A DNA stretch of 64,000 bases from Spinacia oleracea. Its lineage: Eukaryota; Streptophyta; Magnoliopsida; Caryophyllales; Amaranthaceae. A model generated the notes under the pieces. That model made no database searches. It saw only the letters and a program-made list of their open reading frames with translations, and was not told the origin of the DNA. The DNA is taken from the NCBI RefSeq assembly GCF_020520425.1, contig NC_079492.1, positions 139,504,361 to 139,568,360 of the forward strand. The letters run 5' to 3'. Each line of letters opens with the position of its first letter. The first letter of the stretch is position 1. Below are positions 1 through 11,360 of the stretch, one piece after another. The translations under genes and the position numbers were made by a program.

Positions 1-3000
1 ATTCCAACTTAAAAGCCAAGAATCCTGATTGGTACATCAAGCTTATAACTAATAAGTACCTCTTTCTGTTCATCTTCTGCCTTTTGACTGTCACTTGAAC
101 TGGCATCAATCAGTGTTGTGACCCCAAAATACACCTGAAACATAAAAGACCACTTTATCTTTTACAGCCCACCAACACCAGATTCTGTACATGCAACAAA
201 TCGCCTTTTCTCAAGGCATAAAAATGAGAAAACTTACGAGGAGACAGACTGCAGCGATATCATCAATAGGCAAGTCACTCCCAGCAAAACTGCAATTTAA
301 CTAATCGTTATGGAGCGACTGGGAGAAGAATTAATGTACTCTGTGATAATTAGTATGGCATGAGAGTTTTCCAACTTCCATAAAAGAAATTAAAAAAATT
401 ATATCATACATTCAAGAACACCAGCCATTGAAAACTAGTTGTCTATGATATTGTATCATTACTAGAAGAAGATGGGTAATATCAGATTCCAAAAACTTTT
501 AGCTGGATAATAAAGAGACGATCTGGTTTCTGATGTAATAGACCCTAAGATACCTTTCCAGATCATGGCCTGTCTTCAGCATTGCCACAACAAATTACAT
601 TCACGGCTGATCCATTGATATAGAATTCTCAAAAACAATATAACTGATCATGGATATTTCAATATTTTCCTCAATCACATTTTTAAAATGCATTCATGCC
701 TAAATTATATGGAGTATTATAATAGGATGACATTACCTGAAAGGAAGGACACCATCAATGTAGTGAAAAGTCCTTCCCAATATCACTGATATTATAGTCA
801 TGATCCTGTTAAGATCACAGATATTGCTGTTAATTAGACCCGAAATTAAAGAAGAAACTTCAAATCATATAGAAATCTTGACAAACACGGTAAATTATGC
901 ATTTTTTACTTATCCATGGCCTACTTGTTCTACTTGATGCAATTGAATAGTGAAGGTCACACTACAAGTAAGATTACAAGGTTTCAGGAATCCCGCCTCT
1001 TACTTAAAGTCTTTAACTATTCACATGTATTAATCTAAAAGGTCCAAACTACATGAAAGCAAAGAACATCTTAGAACCACAAATTGACAACTCAACATAC
1101 CCAAGTGCACCAAAAGTGCCGGCGAATACAACTGCAGCAGAATTTCTGGCAGCTAATAATGCCTGGACAGGAATGAAAGATATGTATCAGACTATCAGAA
1201 ACATCAAATTCATTAGAATATCAATGCAAAGAATATGCAGAGAGGCATCTTTTAACAATGCGACCATCACTCAGAAATGTATGGGTTTATGAAGCTTTTG
1301 TTCTGTTCACTAATGATGATTCTTTTGCTTCTTACACTTTTAGAGTATTGGAGATGGCAATAGAGCTTAAACTTAATAACATATGTATTCTGCTGAAATA
1401 AAAGGTTCAGGTCATCACATGTGGGGAATATAATAAAGATTAAATGTAGAAGAAAAACACGATATCAGTCTGGCGTCAACTTGACCAGATAGGCATTGAC
1501 AAGTTTGTTTATGCTTACTGCAATAAAGAAGGTCTTGTCCCCAAGTTCAGAAAAAAAGATCAGCAAGAATGCCTGTAGAAGAAATGAAGAACATATATCA
1601 ACCAAATTACTAAAATACAAGTATACAACACGAGACATGAAATAGATCCATCATCCATGTACCTCAACACAAAGCAGAAGCTATTATAATGGAGAGACAA
1701 CCATGACTAGCACATATAAGGAAGAAAATATGTAACGTAAATATCTTTCATTATGTCAAAAATGATATGCCAGTAAATATTAGCTGATATTCTGTTTTCC
1801 TAGTTTTGTTCCTTGAAGAACGGTGAAAGCAGGCAGGAAGCAAGTAGCCCACATAATGAATTATAAGGCCATAAGGGCTGTCTCAGGAGAAGGAATATAT
1901 AACTTCGATGATTTTGCAGAGAGTCAAGTTTTCTTTCTAGACATACCTAGTCTAGTTTAAGCATGAACTTAATTGAATGCACATGGAAAAAGTTCCAGGG
2001 AGATTTTCCTAACTGAAGCAAAACCTGTGCTAATATCACTAAGGTCCCCGAAGAAGTTTGCTAACTGCAAGTTGTCCATAACATTTGAAGTAGCACTTGC
2101 TTTTTCAGCACCCTGGACTGTTAGTATCCCAAAGAGAAAGACAAACTTCAGCAACTGCTGTGTTGATTTATCAAAGGTTGATATGTCCATAGCAGCAATA
2201 ATTTCATCTTCTCTGCACTGATTTGAAGTAGATAGATTTGAAGCACCATAATCATATTGGTCCTTGCACAATTCTGCAATATTACGTTGATTATCAATAT
2301 CACCGAGCCTGCACCCCTGCAACAACTCACATTATTTACTTAACAATTAACATCATAGTAGACATATCTGCAAATGCATTCAATGCATAATAAACAAGAT
2401 AATGAGAAAGCTTTAAGATATCCCGCTGGTTACTTAGGATCCTGATGAAATTCCAACACAATATAAAAGGAAAATCCCATTGACAAGGCCTTTGCATGGC
2501 CAAAGTAAGGGTCTGATAAACATATTGCAGAAGACTGACTCCTAAAATCTGCGAGGTCAAAGGCTGCAACATCATTTCACACAACCTCTAACAGAACATA
2601 AATTTATTAAATTGGCATCAGTTATTCCATTGATATTTGCATTGACAGAAGCAGCTCAAGTTGGAATAATGTCATGTTAAAATTTACATTTTAGTTACAT
2701 TGTTGGATGCTATCCCCTGTACCACTTATTTGCTAAGAGTTTTTTGATAGGGTCAGCCTTTCTCTCTGGCCACTGACCTCAACATAAAAGGATGATGGTC
2801 TGTATATGTTTCAAATATAATGATAAGAGGCAAAAAGGCTTTGAGGAAAGAACACACTGACAATTACACTGCAAAGAACCATAAGCAAAGTAGTGGTAAT
2901 CCAATAAATGGTTAAATGGTCAACATAGATCAGATAATTCATCAATGGGCCATATACTAGAGAAGCACCACAACTTTTTATGTGATACCAGAACATTGAA

Positions 3001-5292
3001 CATCATAAAAAGAGTGATGCACAATGAGCATAGTTGTTTGCATAGATGATAGTCAGCCAATACTACATTATAACTTCATCAGTTTCTATATCATTTTCAG
3101 TATTGAATCAACCCGGAAAAGAAATATATGTGATGATCGTTAACTTCACATAGAGAATACCAGGTGAGCTGATAAATCGAATAAAAATCAGGATGAAGAA
3201 AACCTACAAGCTCATTAGACGCTTGATGTGCTTTTTGTCCTAAACGTCGAAATTCCTTTTCTTGCACAGGATTGTACTGCTTGCTTAGAGCTCTGCAGGA
3301 AATAGTTTGAACTTCAGTCCAATGAAATCTAACATACAAAAGTCAAAAGTCCAAGAGTTTGGATGAAGGAAGTCTGGAGGTTTAATGATCACTCTCAACT
3401 CTACAGTAACTCACAAATAAGCTTTAAGTTTCACCTATATCAGTGAAATTTCTCTTTGTATTATCTTAACTCCCCAATCCATCTTTGCATCCTTAGGAAA
3501 ACTTCAGGGTAACATCTCCCTTATCTAACTTTGCACAGGATCAGGACATTGTCCATTAGGGGTGTATGAGACTACACGGAGGTAATGGGGTCTGCATCAT
3601 GGAAGATTAACTATTTACGATCCCTAAACCGTATCTAAATTCCCATAAAAGAACAAGGCAGCCTTTTATACACATGCACAGTCAATAAGACGACTCAAAT
3701 TACCCTATATTCACTGTGCAACTAGCTAATTATGGCAATCAACATTAAACAACAAGAAGCATGAAATTGAGAAAACACGAATTAGAGAAGAGGAAAAATA
3801 AGAAAAAAACACACAACAAATAATGTTGGAAACCCGGCTCTGGGAGAAAAAACCCACAAACATGCACTATGGAGTAACAATGGAGGATGAACGATGAACA
3901 AGCATTCAATTTGTAATGCCCCATCAAACTTCCTCTCTCTCTCTCTAGAAACCCTAGTAAATGAGTTTGAATGTGTTTTCAACGTGAATCCCGACCAAAA
4001 AGCAGTCTTGGGGTCTATTTATACTAGGTTTCATCAAACATTAATAAAGAACCAAATTCACGATGCGTATCCACTTTTCTAGGTCGTCACGGACATGCCA
4101 AGGCGAACAGAGCCAAGATTCTGTTTCCTTGAACAAAGGTTTCATGGGTGCAACTTTTGGCACGGACTTGCCAACGAATCCACCATACACGGGCATGCTG
4201 AATGGTGCATGGACGTGCTTCTGCCATTCCCTCCTTCAGCCTGCCTTCTGTCACCCTCTGACCCTCACTGAGTTAGACTGCACAGATGTCCACCATCAGC
4301 ATCCCCTCTTGCTCCGCTTCGTCCTTGCTGAACACCATAATTTATCACCACTAATTCATTTACATCCTATTCGATAGGTGGTTGAAACTTAAAAGTACTT
4401 ATGTAGCTTAACTTAATTTTAATTCTGGCTTCCATTTAGAACTTAGAGGTGCTTGGTGAGAAATACAATTATTCAACCATTATTTTTCATAGCCAGCTTC
4501 CTAAACTAATTCTCCATACTAGAAGTATGTGAATATAAATTTTCAACTTTCTATCTCTTTTAGCTAGTGAATGTAGGTTCTCAGTTTTAGCTTTCCTTTC
4601 ACCATTCAACTTTTAATTAGCTGATCATATTTATCTAAACATTCATCTACCTTTGAGCTCGATTAAGCTAGCTACGTTTTCTGTTACAAAAAATTGGCTA
4701 AGCTGTCATTTTTGATAGGTTTTCCAAATACACTCCAAAACCGTATCTAACGGACACAAATTCTTCACCAAAAATACTTTCTCTTTGCAATCACTACCAC
4801 ATTACTCGCCACCCTCCAAATTCACAAGTAAATGATACGACAAATAAAGAAATCAAGACATATAAAAAGTTAAAAGATTAAAAATAAAAAATGCAACTTG
4901 CAGTTTACAAAAATTATTAGTGTACAACCGGTTGTACCAAAAACGTTCTTGCATTTTACAGTACAACACCTAAAATCTTCCAATTTCTCTAAGGGTAAGA
5001 AACCAAAATCGAATCATCCAACAAAAAACAACAGTTCTACCAGAATGTTTTGCGTTCATAATCGTACCCTAAGTTTCAGCAAAATTGAACGAAACAGCAT
5101 AATTCATCATATTAGGAATCAAAACCTAAATTGAAATTGAGAGTGAAACCTCCATTGAAATGAGCAAGGAATCCGGCGGCGCAAATTGAAAGGGTTGAAA
5201 GTATGATCAAATGATTTGGCGCCAATTACGACATTTTTGGTTCCGAAAAGCGGTTGAGGAGATGTAGATAGCGTCGTCGTCATCGTCCTCAT
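1..5292 (-). CDS. PAM71: PAM71/GDT1-like chloroplast manganese transporter, partial (C-terminal part off left edge)
   Basis: Membrane transporter of the UPF0016/GDT1 family. In Arabidopsis, PAM71 loads Mn2+ (proposed also Ca2+) into the thylakoid for the water-splitting complex. Exons placed from splice sites and unbroken phase: 5126-5292, 2014-2308, 1519-1572, 1101-1162, 737-805, 238-289 and 60-134. These give 258 codons before the edge. Exon 1 (start at 5292; a second Met lies three codons on) is Ser/Thr/Arg-rich with no acidic residues, as expected of a chloroplast transit peptide. Exon 2 ends in GDLSDISTGFAS. Exon 3 reads AFLLIFFSELGDKTFFIA and carries the first E-x-G-D-K-T cation-binding motif. 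Later exons give ALLAARNSAA, TIISVILGRTFHYIDG, LPIDDIAAVCLL and VYFGVTTLIDASSSD, the PAM71 subtype rather than its envelope paralogue CMT1. The second ExGD motif should lie left of base 1. The exon 2 donor (GTTAGG) is weak. The exon 1 to exon 2 join across a 2.8-kb intron is inferred from phase. Confidence 0.85.
2309..5125 (-). other. Large intron 1 of the PAM71 gene
   Basis: The phase of exon 1 (two bases left over) matches exon 2 if the acceptor is the AG at 2309-2310, so the whole interval can be one intron. I see no other coding signal on either strand. The central part (about 3824-4334) looks like an old retrotransposon end, listed separately. The rest is ordinary AT-rich sequence. An extra small exon cannot be excluded without a transcript. 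Confidence 0.5.
3824..4334 (-). mobile_element. Possible solo LTR remnant in the PAM71 intron
   Basis: Read on the minus strand, this stretch has LTR-like order: a TATA box (AGTATAAATAGACCCC, near 4012-4027), an AGGGTTTCTAGAGAGAGAGA leader, and a C-T-rich segment with the word GGGTTTCCAACA near its end, as in copia-type LTRs. It starts with TG and ends with CA. No matching 5-bp flanking duplication was found, so the ends are uncertain. It is an old fossil without coding sequence. Confidence 0.3.
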
Positions 5293-5593
5293 TCTCTTTC
5301 GAGTGACTTTCTTTCTCTCTCCTCTGACTGAGAGTACGGAATTTTAGTGTGGTTGAGCAGAACTGCAGAAGTGAGTTTGTGTGCTCCATATCCAAAGCTT
5401 CCAAATTTTGAGATCATTTCATGATAGCGTTTGAGTGGATTGGGACGTTTGAGTATTTGACTGCTTAAGTCAAATATTTCAATTGTTTTTTACTTTTTGT
5501 AAATTTGCTGGAATTTTTTTTCACGATTGGGCTTTTTTCCATCTGTTTGTTTTTTGGAGGCCCGATGTGGGTTTTTTACCGCAAATTTTTGGC

Positions 5594-6684
5594 TATACCC
5601 GGGTACAGCCAAAGCTGGCTGTACCCCCATCCAAAACGATGTCGTTTTGTGTTGTTTAAAATGAACATTAATATACTGGTACAAAAATGAACATTTACTA
5701 TTTCAGAAATGAACATTTATTTATTTATTTGGAATGAACATTTACTATTTTGGAAATGAACATTTATTTATTTATTTGGAAATAAACTACAAAAATGAAC
5801 ATTTACTATTTCGGAAATGAACATTTATTTATTTATTTGGAATGAACATTTATTATTTTGGAAATGAACATTTATTTATTTATTTGGAAATAAACAATAT
5901 AGGCGCTTGTAAAAACATAAAAGACCAATGAAGTGAACAATTTCATTATGAACATTAACCATATATTTATTGTGAACAAACAAATAAACAAAAAAGAACA
6001 AATAATTCAACAAAAAAGAACAAACAATATAAAAAAGAACATAAAATTCCAGAAAAAGAACAAACAATACAACAATTATGAACAATTTTATGATGAATTT
6101 TAAAGCCAACATGAAAGAACAAACAATACAACAAGAAAGAAAAAACAATAAAGCAGATAATTATCATGAACAAACAAATAAACAAGAAAGAACAAATAAT
6201 TCAACAAAAAAGAACAAACAATATAAAAAAGAACATAAAATACCAGAAAAAGAACAAACAAGTAACAATTATGAACAATTTTATGATGAATTTTAAAGCC
6301 AACATGAAAGAACAAACAATACAACAATAAGTTTGATGAATGAATTTAAAAAACAACAAGAAAGAACAAATAGTACAACAAGAAAGAACAAACAATATAA
6401 AAAGAACATAAAATTCCAGAAGAAAGAACAAAAAATACAACAATTATGAAAATTTGATGATGAATTTAAAAAACAACATGAAAGAACAAACAATACAACA
6501 AGAAAGAACAAACAGTACAACAAGAAAGAACAAACAGTACAACAAGAAAGAACAAACAATACAATAAGAATGAACAAACAGTACAATAAAAAAGAACAAA
6601 CAGTCGACAAAAATGAACAAACAATATGAGCGCGTCGTTTTGGGGGTACAGCCAGAGCTGGCTGTACCCGGGTACAGCAGTTAG
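5594..6684. mobile_element. Non-autonomous element with inverted-repeat ends and low-complexity GAACA core
   Basis: Left end (about 5594-5650) and right end (about 6630-6684) are inverted copies of one roughly 50-bp sequence. Its core is CCCGGGTACAGCCA, then GCTGGCTGTACCCCC, then AAAACGA. Each copy is itself nearly palindromic. The core is filled with GAACA/TGAACA words: a roughly 47-bp unit with ATGAACATTTATTTATTT repeats over 5660-5890, and a roughly 200-bp unit repeated over about 6050-6490. No gene is present; the long minus-strand Cys/Phe/Leu-rich open frames are artefacts of the repeat. The element class is unresolved and no clean target duplication was found. Confidence 0.5.
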
Positions 6685-7140
6685 CAATTGGTTTTTTACA
6701 CTTAGGCCCACGCCTTGAGTTAGAGGTCTCTTGCAAAATAATTATTAATATATAGATAGGTATGCACCTATCTATATATGCATATGAAGCAAAACGCCAT
6801 CGTTCCATCAATTGGAAATCAGCGCTGCAATTGGAATCGCATGTGCAGCTCACGTGATCTTCTTACAAGCATCGGTATATATTACCAACCCGACATCATT
6901 TAATGCTATTGACATTTTCTCTCTCCTCCGAGCTCTCGCCATTTTCTCTCTCCTCCGAGCTCTCGCCATTTTCTCTCACTAAAACCGCCCACTCTCTCTC
7001 TCCTCAAACCGCCCACTCTCACAGTCTCACCTTAACCGTCCATTTTTGTGCTATAAAACCTTCAATTGCAGTTAATTAAACCACAATTCAGTGACATTGT
7101 ACTAATTCCAAAGGATTTCGAAAATTTCGAAACCCTAAAA

Positions 7141-9753
7141 ATGGACGGTGCGCGAGGAATTAATCTTGAGTAAATCAAAAGTTACTTTCAAAAGAGGAAG
7201 GAGACGAAAGTAAGTATAATATAAGCATTTTTGTGTATAATTTACATAATTTTTTTGCATTAACTAGAAATAATTTGATAAATAGATTTTTCGCAGAAAT
7301 CAAGATGAATCGAGTGAGACTTCTGCTATATTGTAAGTGAATTTACATTTGAAATCGTTTTTTATTGAATTTCGAATTGTTTATGAATTTAGAAGTAATT
7401 TTGATCATGTTCATATTTTATTTCTACATGTTCATAATAAGATACGAGTAGATCTGAAAGTGTCGCTTTCACTGAATTTGAATTTGCATGTGAAATTTTT
7501 TGAAAATTACTAATGTTCAACTTTTAATGAATGATATTCAATATTGATGGTTAGCAATATTGTAGATCTTTTGTACACATTTGATCATGTTCAAATTTTA
7601 AAACTAGATGTTCAAAATTAAACTGGTGATGAGATATTTGCAGTTCTTCTTTATATAATTGATCATTTCAAATTATGAAACTAGATATTCAAATTATGAA
7701 ATGTTGTGTTCTGTTCAAATTGATCATGTTCAATTTTATATAACAGATGTTCAAATAATTATGAAATATGTTCAACATTATATTGCTTCTATAAAAACAT
7801 GTTCATAGTTATTGCTAATGTAATATTGTTGTGATTTTGTTCAAATTGATCATGTTAAAATATTTATAGAATATGTTCAAATGTTTATGAAATATGTTCA
7901 AATGCTTATGATGATGTTCAATATATGTTACTTCAATTTTGTATTGTTTCTTACTTAATTGGTCATGTTCAAAATGTAAAACTGTATGTTCAATTTTTGA
8001 ATGGTGATATTTCAAATATTTCCTCTTCCAGAAAACCGAAACCATTGAATTCAAAGAAACCAGTGGCAGAATCTGAATCAGCTTCTCAACCGTGAGTGAA
8101 TTTTAATGTTCAAATATGTATGGTAGTTGTTGACTTCAGAAGGCTGAATGTTATTATTGATTGTTGCAGGATTGATGAAGAAGATATTTCATTAGCAATC
8201 CTAATGGAAAAAAAGAGAAAGGAACAAGAAGCTACAACAATCCCTGTGGTGGTTGATCCAAATCACCTTAAAGACATTAACACATCATATAATGAAGAGT
8301 AAGTTAATGTTTTTGTTTATTAATATATACAATTTTTAATGTTATGAATATATTCAAAATCTGAACTAATTACTAATCAAAATCTAGGAACCCTCCACGA
8401 AAGAAGATGAATATTAAAATCAAATGTATTGGGAAAAGTAATAATGAGGCCGGACAAGTTATGGCTCCAGTTGAAAAACAAGCCGACAAAGTAATTCACG
8501 TACGAGAGAGTGTTGTTGATAAGCCTCCACTCGGCAGTACTCAAAAACCGTCGGCAAATGCAAGTGCTGAGGTTACAATTGAAAGGCAACAATATAATTT
8601 TTAAACTAAAAAATACAAAAGTTATTGTTGAAGGACATCAATTCTAATAATATAATTCTATGTACAGTGCTAGGACACCAATTCTGAGAAAGGTTATAAA
8701 AATCCAAAAGGACGTCACGTCTTAATCGTCACAAGATAGTGTTGTCTCCTGGAGGAAGGTAATTGTCATTTAAATGTTGAATAACTTCAATGTTCACTTG
8801 GGTGTTAGAGTGTTTCTCACATCTGATATTCAATCTCTGTGCTATGTTCATTTTCTTAGGTTCCATGTTCAACATTTTAGGTTCTATGTTCAACTTTTGT
8901 TTTCTGTTCAGTTTCTTTAATTTCATGTTCAACTTGGGAGTTAGAGTGTTTCTCATGCCTGATATTCAATCTCTGTGCCATGTTCATTTTCTTAAGTTCC
9001 ATGTTCAACTTTTTAGGTTATATGTTAAACTTCTGTTTTCTGTTCAGTTTCTTTAGTTTCATGTTCAACTTGGATGTTATTATGTTTCTCATGTCTCATA
9101 TTCAATTATTGAGCCATGTTCATTTTCTTAGGTTCAATGTTCAACGTTTTAGGTTTTATGTTCAACTTCTGTTTTCTGTTCAATTTCTTTAGTTTCATGT
9201 TCAACTTGAATGTTATTGTGTTTCTCAAGTCTCATATTCAATTCAAGGGCCATGTTCATTTTCTTAGGTTCCATGTTCAACTATATATATAAGTTCAATG
9301 TTCAAATTATTAGGTTAAGTGTTCAACTTCTACTGTATGTTCAAAAAGTAAAACTGTAAACTGTATGTTCATGTTCAAAATATAAAACCATATGTTCAAA
9401 TTGTTAAAACTGCATGTTCAATTTCTCATGTTTGATGTTCAAATATATCAATTCCTTATGTCTCATATTCATTTTCAGTTTTCCATGTTCAATTTATTAT
9501 GTTTGATATTCAAATTTATAATGACCATGTTCAACAGGAAGGAACTGCCCAGTTCATAGCATCTATAATTAAAAAGCGGCAATTAAAAAAACAAGCTGAT
9601 ATGGAAAGGGAAACGCTGATATTGGAGGAGGAAGAAGAGATGGAGGAGGAAGAAGCTGTGAATGAAGATGACAGTGAGGCGGATTCTGAAGATGACAATG
9701 AGGCGGATTCCGACAGTGAGAAGAAAAAAAGGACACAAAGAAAACAGGAGTAA
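7141..9753 (+). CDS. Multi-exon hypothetical gene with acidic C-terminus (probably transposon-associated)
   Basis: Not recognised as a known family. Exon-like blocks with good splice borders: about 7287-7331, 8031-8091, 8170-8299, 8387-8604 (ends in a stop) and 9537-9753. Conceptual segments include IDEEDISLAILMEKKRKEQE, then a Lys-rich stretch, and in the last block RQLKKQADMERETLILEEEE followed by an Asp/Glu/Ser run ending KKKRTQRKQE. A TATA-like CTATAAAACC sits at 7051-7060, downstream of a roughly 27-bp tandem repeat (CTCTCTCCTCCGAGCTCTCG, 6910-6990). The ATG at 7141 reads into an early stop, so the true start is unclear. Because 8604 ends in a stop, the last block belongs either to another splice form or to another gene. 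The introns are packed with TGTTCA words. The charge pattern suggests a nuclear protein, but no function can be assigned. Confidence 0.3.
8790..9330 (+). repeat. Four tandem copies of a roughly 136-bp unit
   Basis: Copies begin near 8790, 8925, 9061 and 9198, each with TGTTCAACTTGG or a close variant followed by gtgtttctca and a cATATTCAAT word. Each unit contains several TGTTCA hexamers. The block lies in an intron-like gap of the hypothetical gene. The frames it opens are repeat artefacts rich in Phe, Met and Leu. Confidence 0.75.
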
Positions 9754-9992
9754 GGGAAAATCATACAACATTCATGGCATGGGTTAAAAAACTAACCGAG
9801 AACCAAGGAAATGCTATTCAAGAAATTGGGCAAATCATGCTGTTCAGAATGTGTGAAAACAATAACCCAACTTCAGAAAAATGTTTGCATGTGCAATTAG
9901 CCTCAAATGTAACTTTATTAAACGTAACCTCATGCCTTATCAAATCAGCTGTAGCCAATAATGCTCAAACTCAGCTACTGTATCACAATATT

Positions 9993-11051
9993 TCAAAAGG
10001 TAACTAAATAGCTCAGCTCGGTAATCTCTCTTTGAGACCTAAGCAAATATCTCTTGTCTGCTAGAATCATAGGATGATTGTGTGTCATGTTATGCCTGAC
10101 AACAGTCCAAACACCATCCTTGGTAATAGAAAACTGAACAAACGCAGTACAACCTGTACGCAATTCAGACCTCTCATACTTCCTCGATGATTCCTTCTTA
10201 ACATCTTTAAAACCAGCATTGGAGCAAACAAATCTACGCATACTCCATAAACCAGTTCTACGACTAGTCCTAATTAAATTAATCCCTTCCGGATGCAGAA
10301 ACCTTTCTCAAATGCATAGTTATTATACATTTCATAACTTCATCATCATTCCTAACTTCTTTTAACATTAATGCTGATTCAGGAGCTTCTTGAACCACAA
10401 CAACTTCTTTGGACACTGTTAAAACACAAGTAAAAGATACATGTTCAATTGTAAATAAACAATGTTCAGATATTTAAACCACATGTTCATAAAGTGAAAT
10501 ACAAAACAGCAAAAAAGAGGGATGTTCAAATAAAAAAATGTATGATGTGCAGTTATTAAAATTACATGTTCATAATACGAAATACAATACATATGACATA
10601 ATCATGTGCAACTTCTAAAACTACATGTTCACATTTAATACAATAATATCTACGAACGTATTAAATAACGAAAAACATGTTCAACATATAAGTAATATAT
10701 GTTCAAAATCATAAAACATAAAACTGAAAAATTAAAACAAAATCCGATCAACAATTGTTCACAATGTAAACCTAAATAAAAAATTAAGATAAATAGAATC
10801 AAAACTAACAATGGTTTTTATAATAATTGAATAAAAATCGCAAATAACAGAATCAAAATGATCGAATCAAAATCGCAAATAACAAAAACAATAGAATTGA
10901 AACTCATAAATAAAAATTAAAACTCACATTCCTTCATCAATGCAGAGAGAATTGAACAATTGTCGGCATTAATTTCAGCAAGAACATCATCAATGGATGA
11001 TTTGCTGGAAAAATCAATGGCAGAGCATAATGTAGAAACAGAAAGAGCCAT
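9993..11051 (-). pseudogene. FAR1-related DNA-binding domain fragment (FRS/MULE type)
   Basis: Minus-strand unit in two exon-like blocks. The first (10928-11051) begins MALSVSTLCSAIDFSS and ends at a GTGAGT donor. The second starts at 10415 after an acceptor AACAG. The second block contains the FAR1 N-terminal zinc-finger signature: YAFEKGFCIRKG, then RTSRRTGLWSMRRFVCSNAG, then SELRTGCTAFVQF, then HNMTHNHPM, giving the C...C...H-x-H ligand order. FAR1 proteins bind DNA and derive from Mutator-type transposases. The frame shifts by one between YAFEKG and RTGLW, and the frame closes soon after the zinc finger, where a full protein would continue into the transposase-like domain. It therefore looks like a broken, truncated copy. 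Confidence 0.65.
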
Positions 11052-11360
11052 GGATGAGATTGGAGCTCTGCGTTAATGGCGAAAACGAAGAGGAGAGAGA
11101 ATAATTTTTTATTATTAACAAAAATAAATCCTAAAATTAATGCCGTGATCAAGAAGGAAAGGAAATCAAAGGGGAAAAACGAAATCAACGCTGTCAGAAG
11201 CTTTAGAAGGAAACTAAAGAAAGAAGGTGAGTTTAGGACAAAACGACGACGCATAGGAGTAAAACGCTGCGTTTAGGCTCGTATGCACGTTGAGATGCGT
11301 GCATAACTGCATACCTATGCAACCAAAAATTTGGGCTTGTAAAAGAGTACTAGGTTGAGG

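Larger units (their letters stand above)
6690..11360. mobile_element. Putative Mutator-like element carrying FAR1-type sequence and an acidic ORF
   Basis: Two converging gene-like units sit here: a multi-exon unit on the plus strand (7141-9753) and a FAR1-domain unit on the minus strand (9993-11051). FAR1-type zinc fingers are shared with Mutator-like transposases. Both margins carry weakly similar inverted sequence: TTTTTTACACTTAGGCCCA near 6695, and CTCTTTTACAAGCCCAAAT on the minus strand near 11350. Each is followed inward by GGTATGCA and an AAAACGC/AAACGC word. I could not find a 9-bp target duplication, and no transposase catalytic domain is visible. Boundaries are approximate. It may be a decayed or gene-carrying MULE. 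Confidence 0.4.

Noticed and set aside
6293-6853. 186-aa Cys/Phe/Leu/Val-rich minus-strand frame resembling a membrane protein
   Set aside because: It is the translation of the GAACA minisatellite. The same motif recurs in all frames.
9531-9764. Ser-rich minus-strand frame
   Set aside because: Antisense of the acidic Glu/Asp-rich exon of the plus-strand unit.
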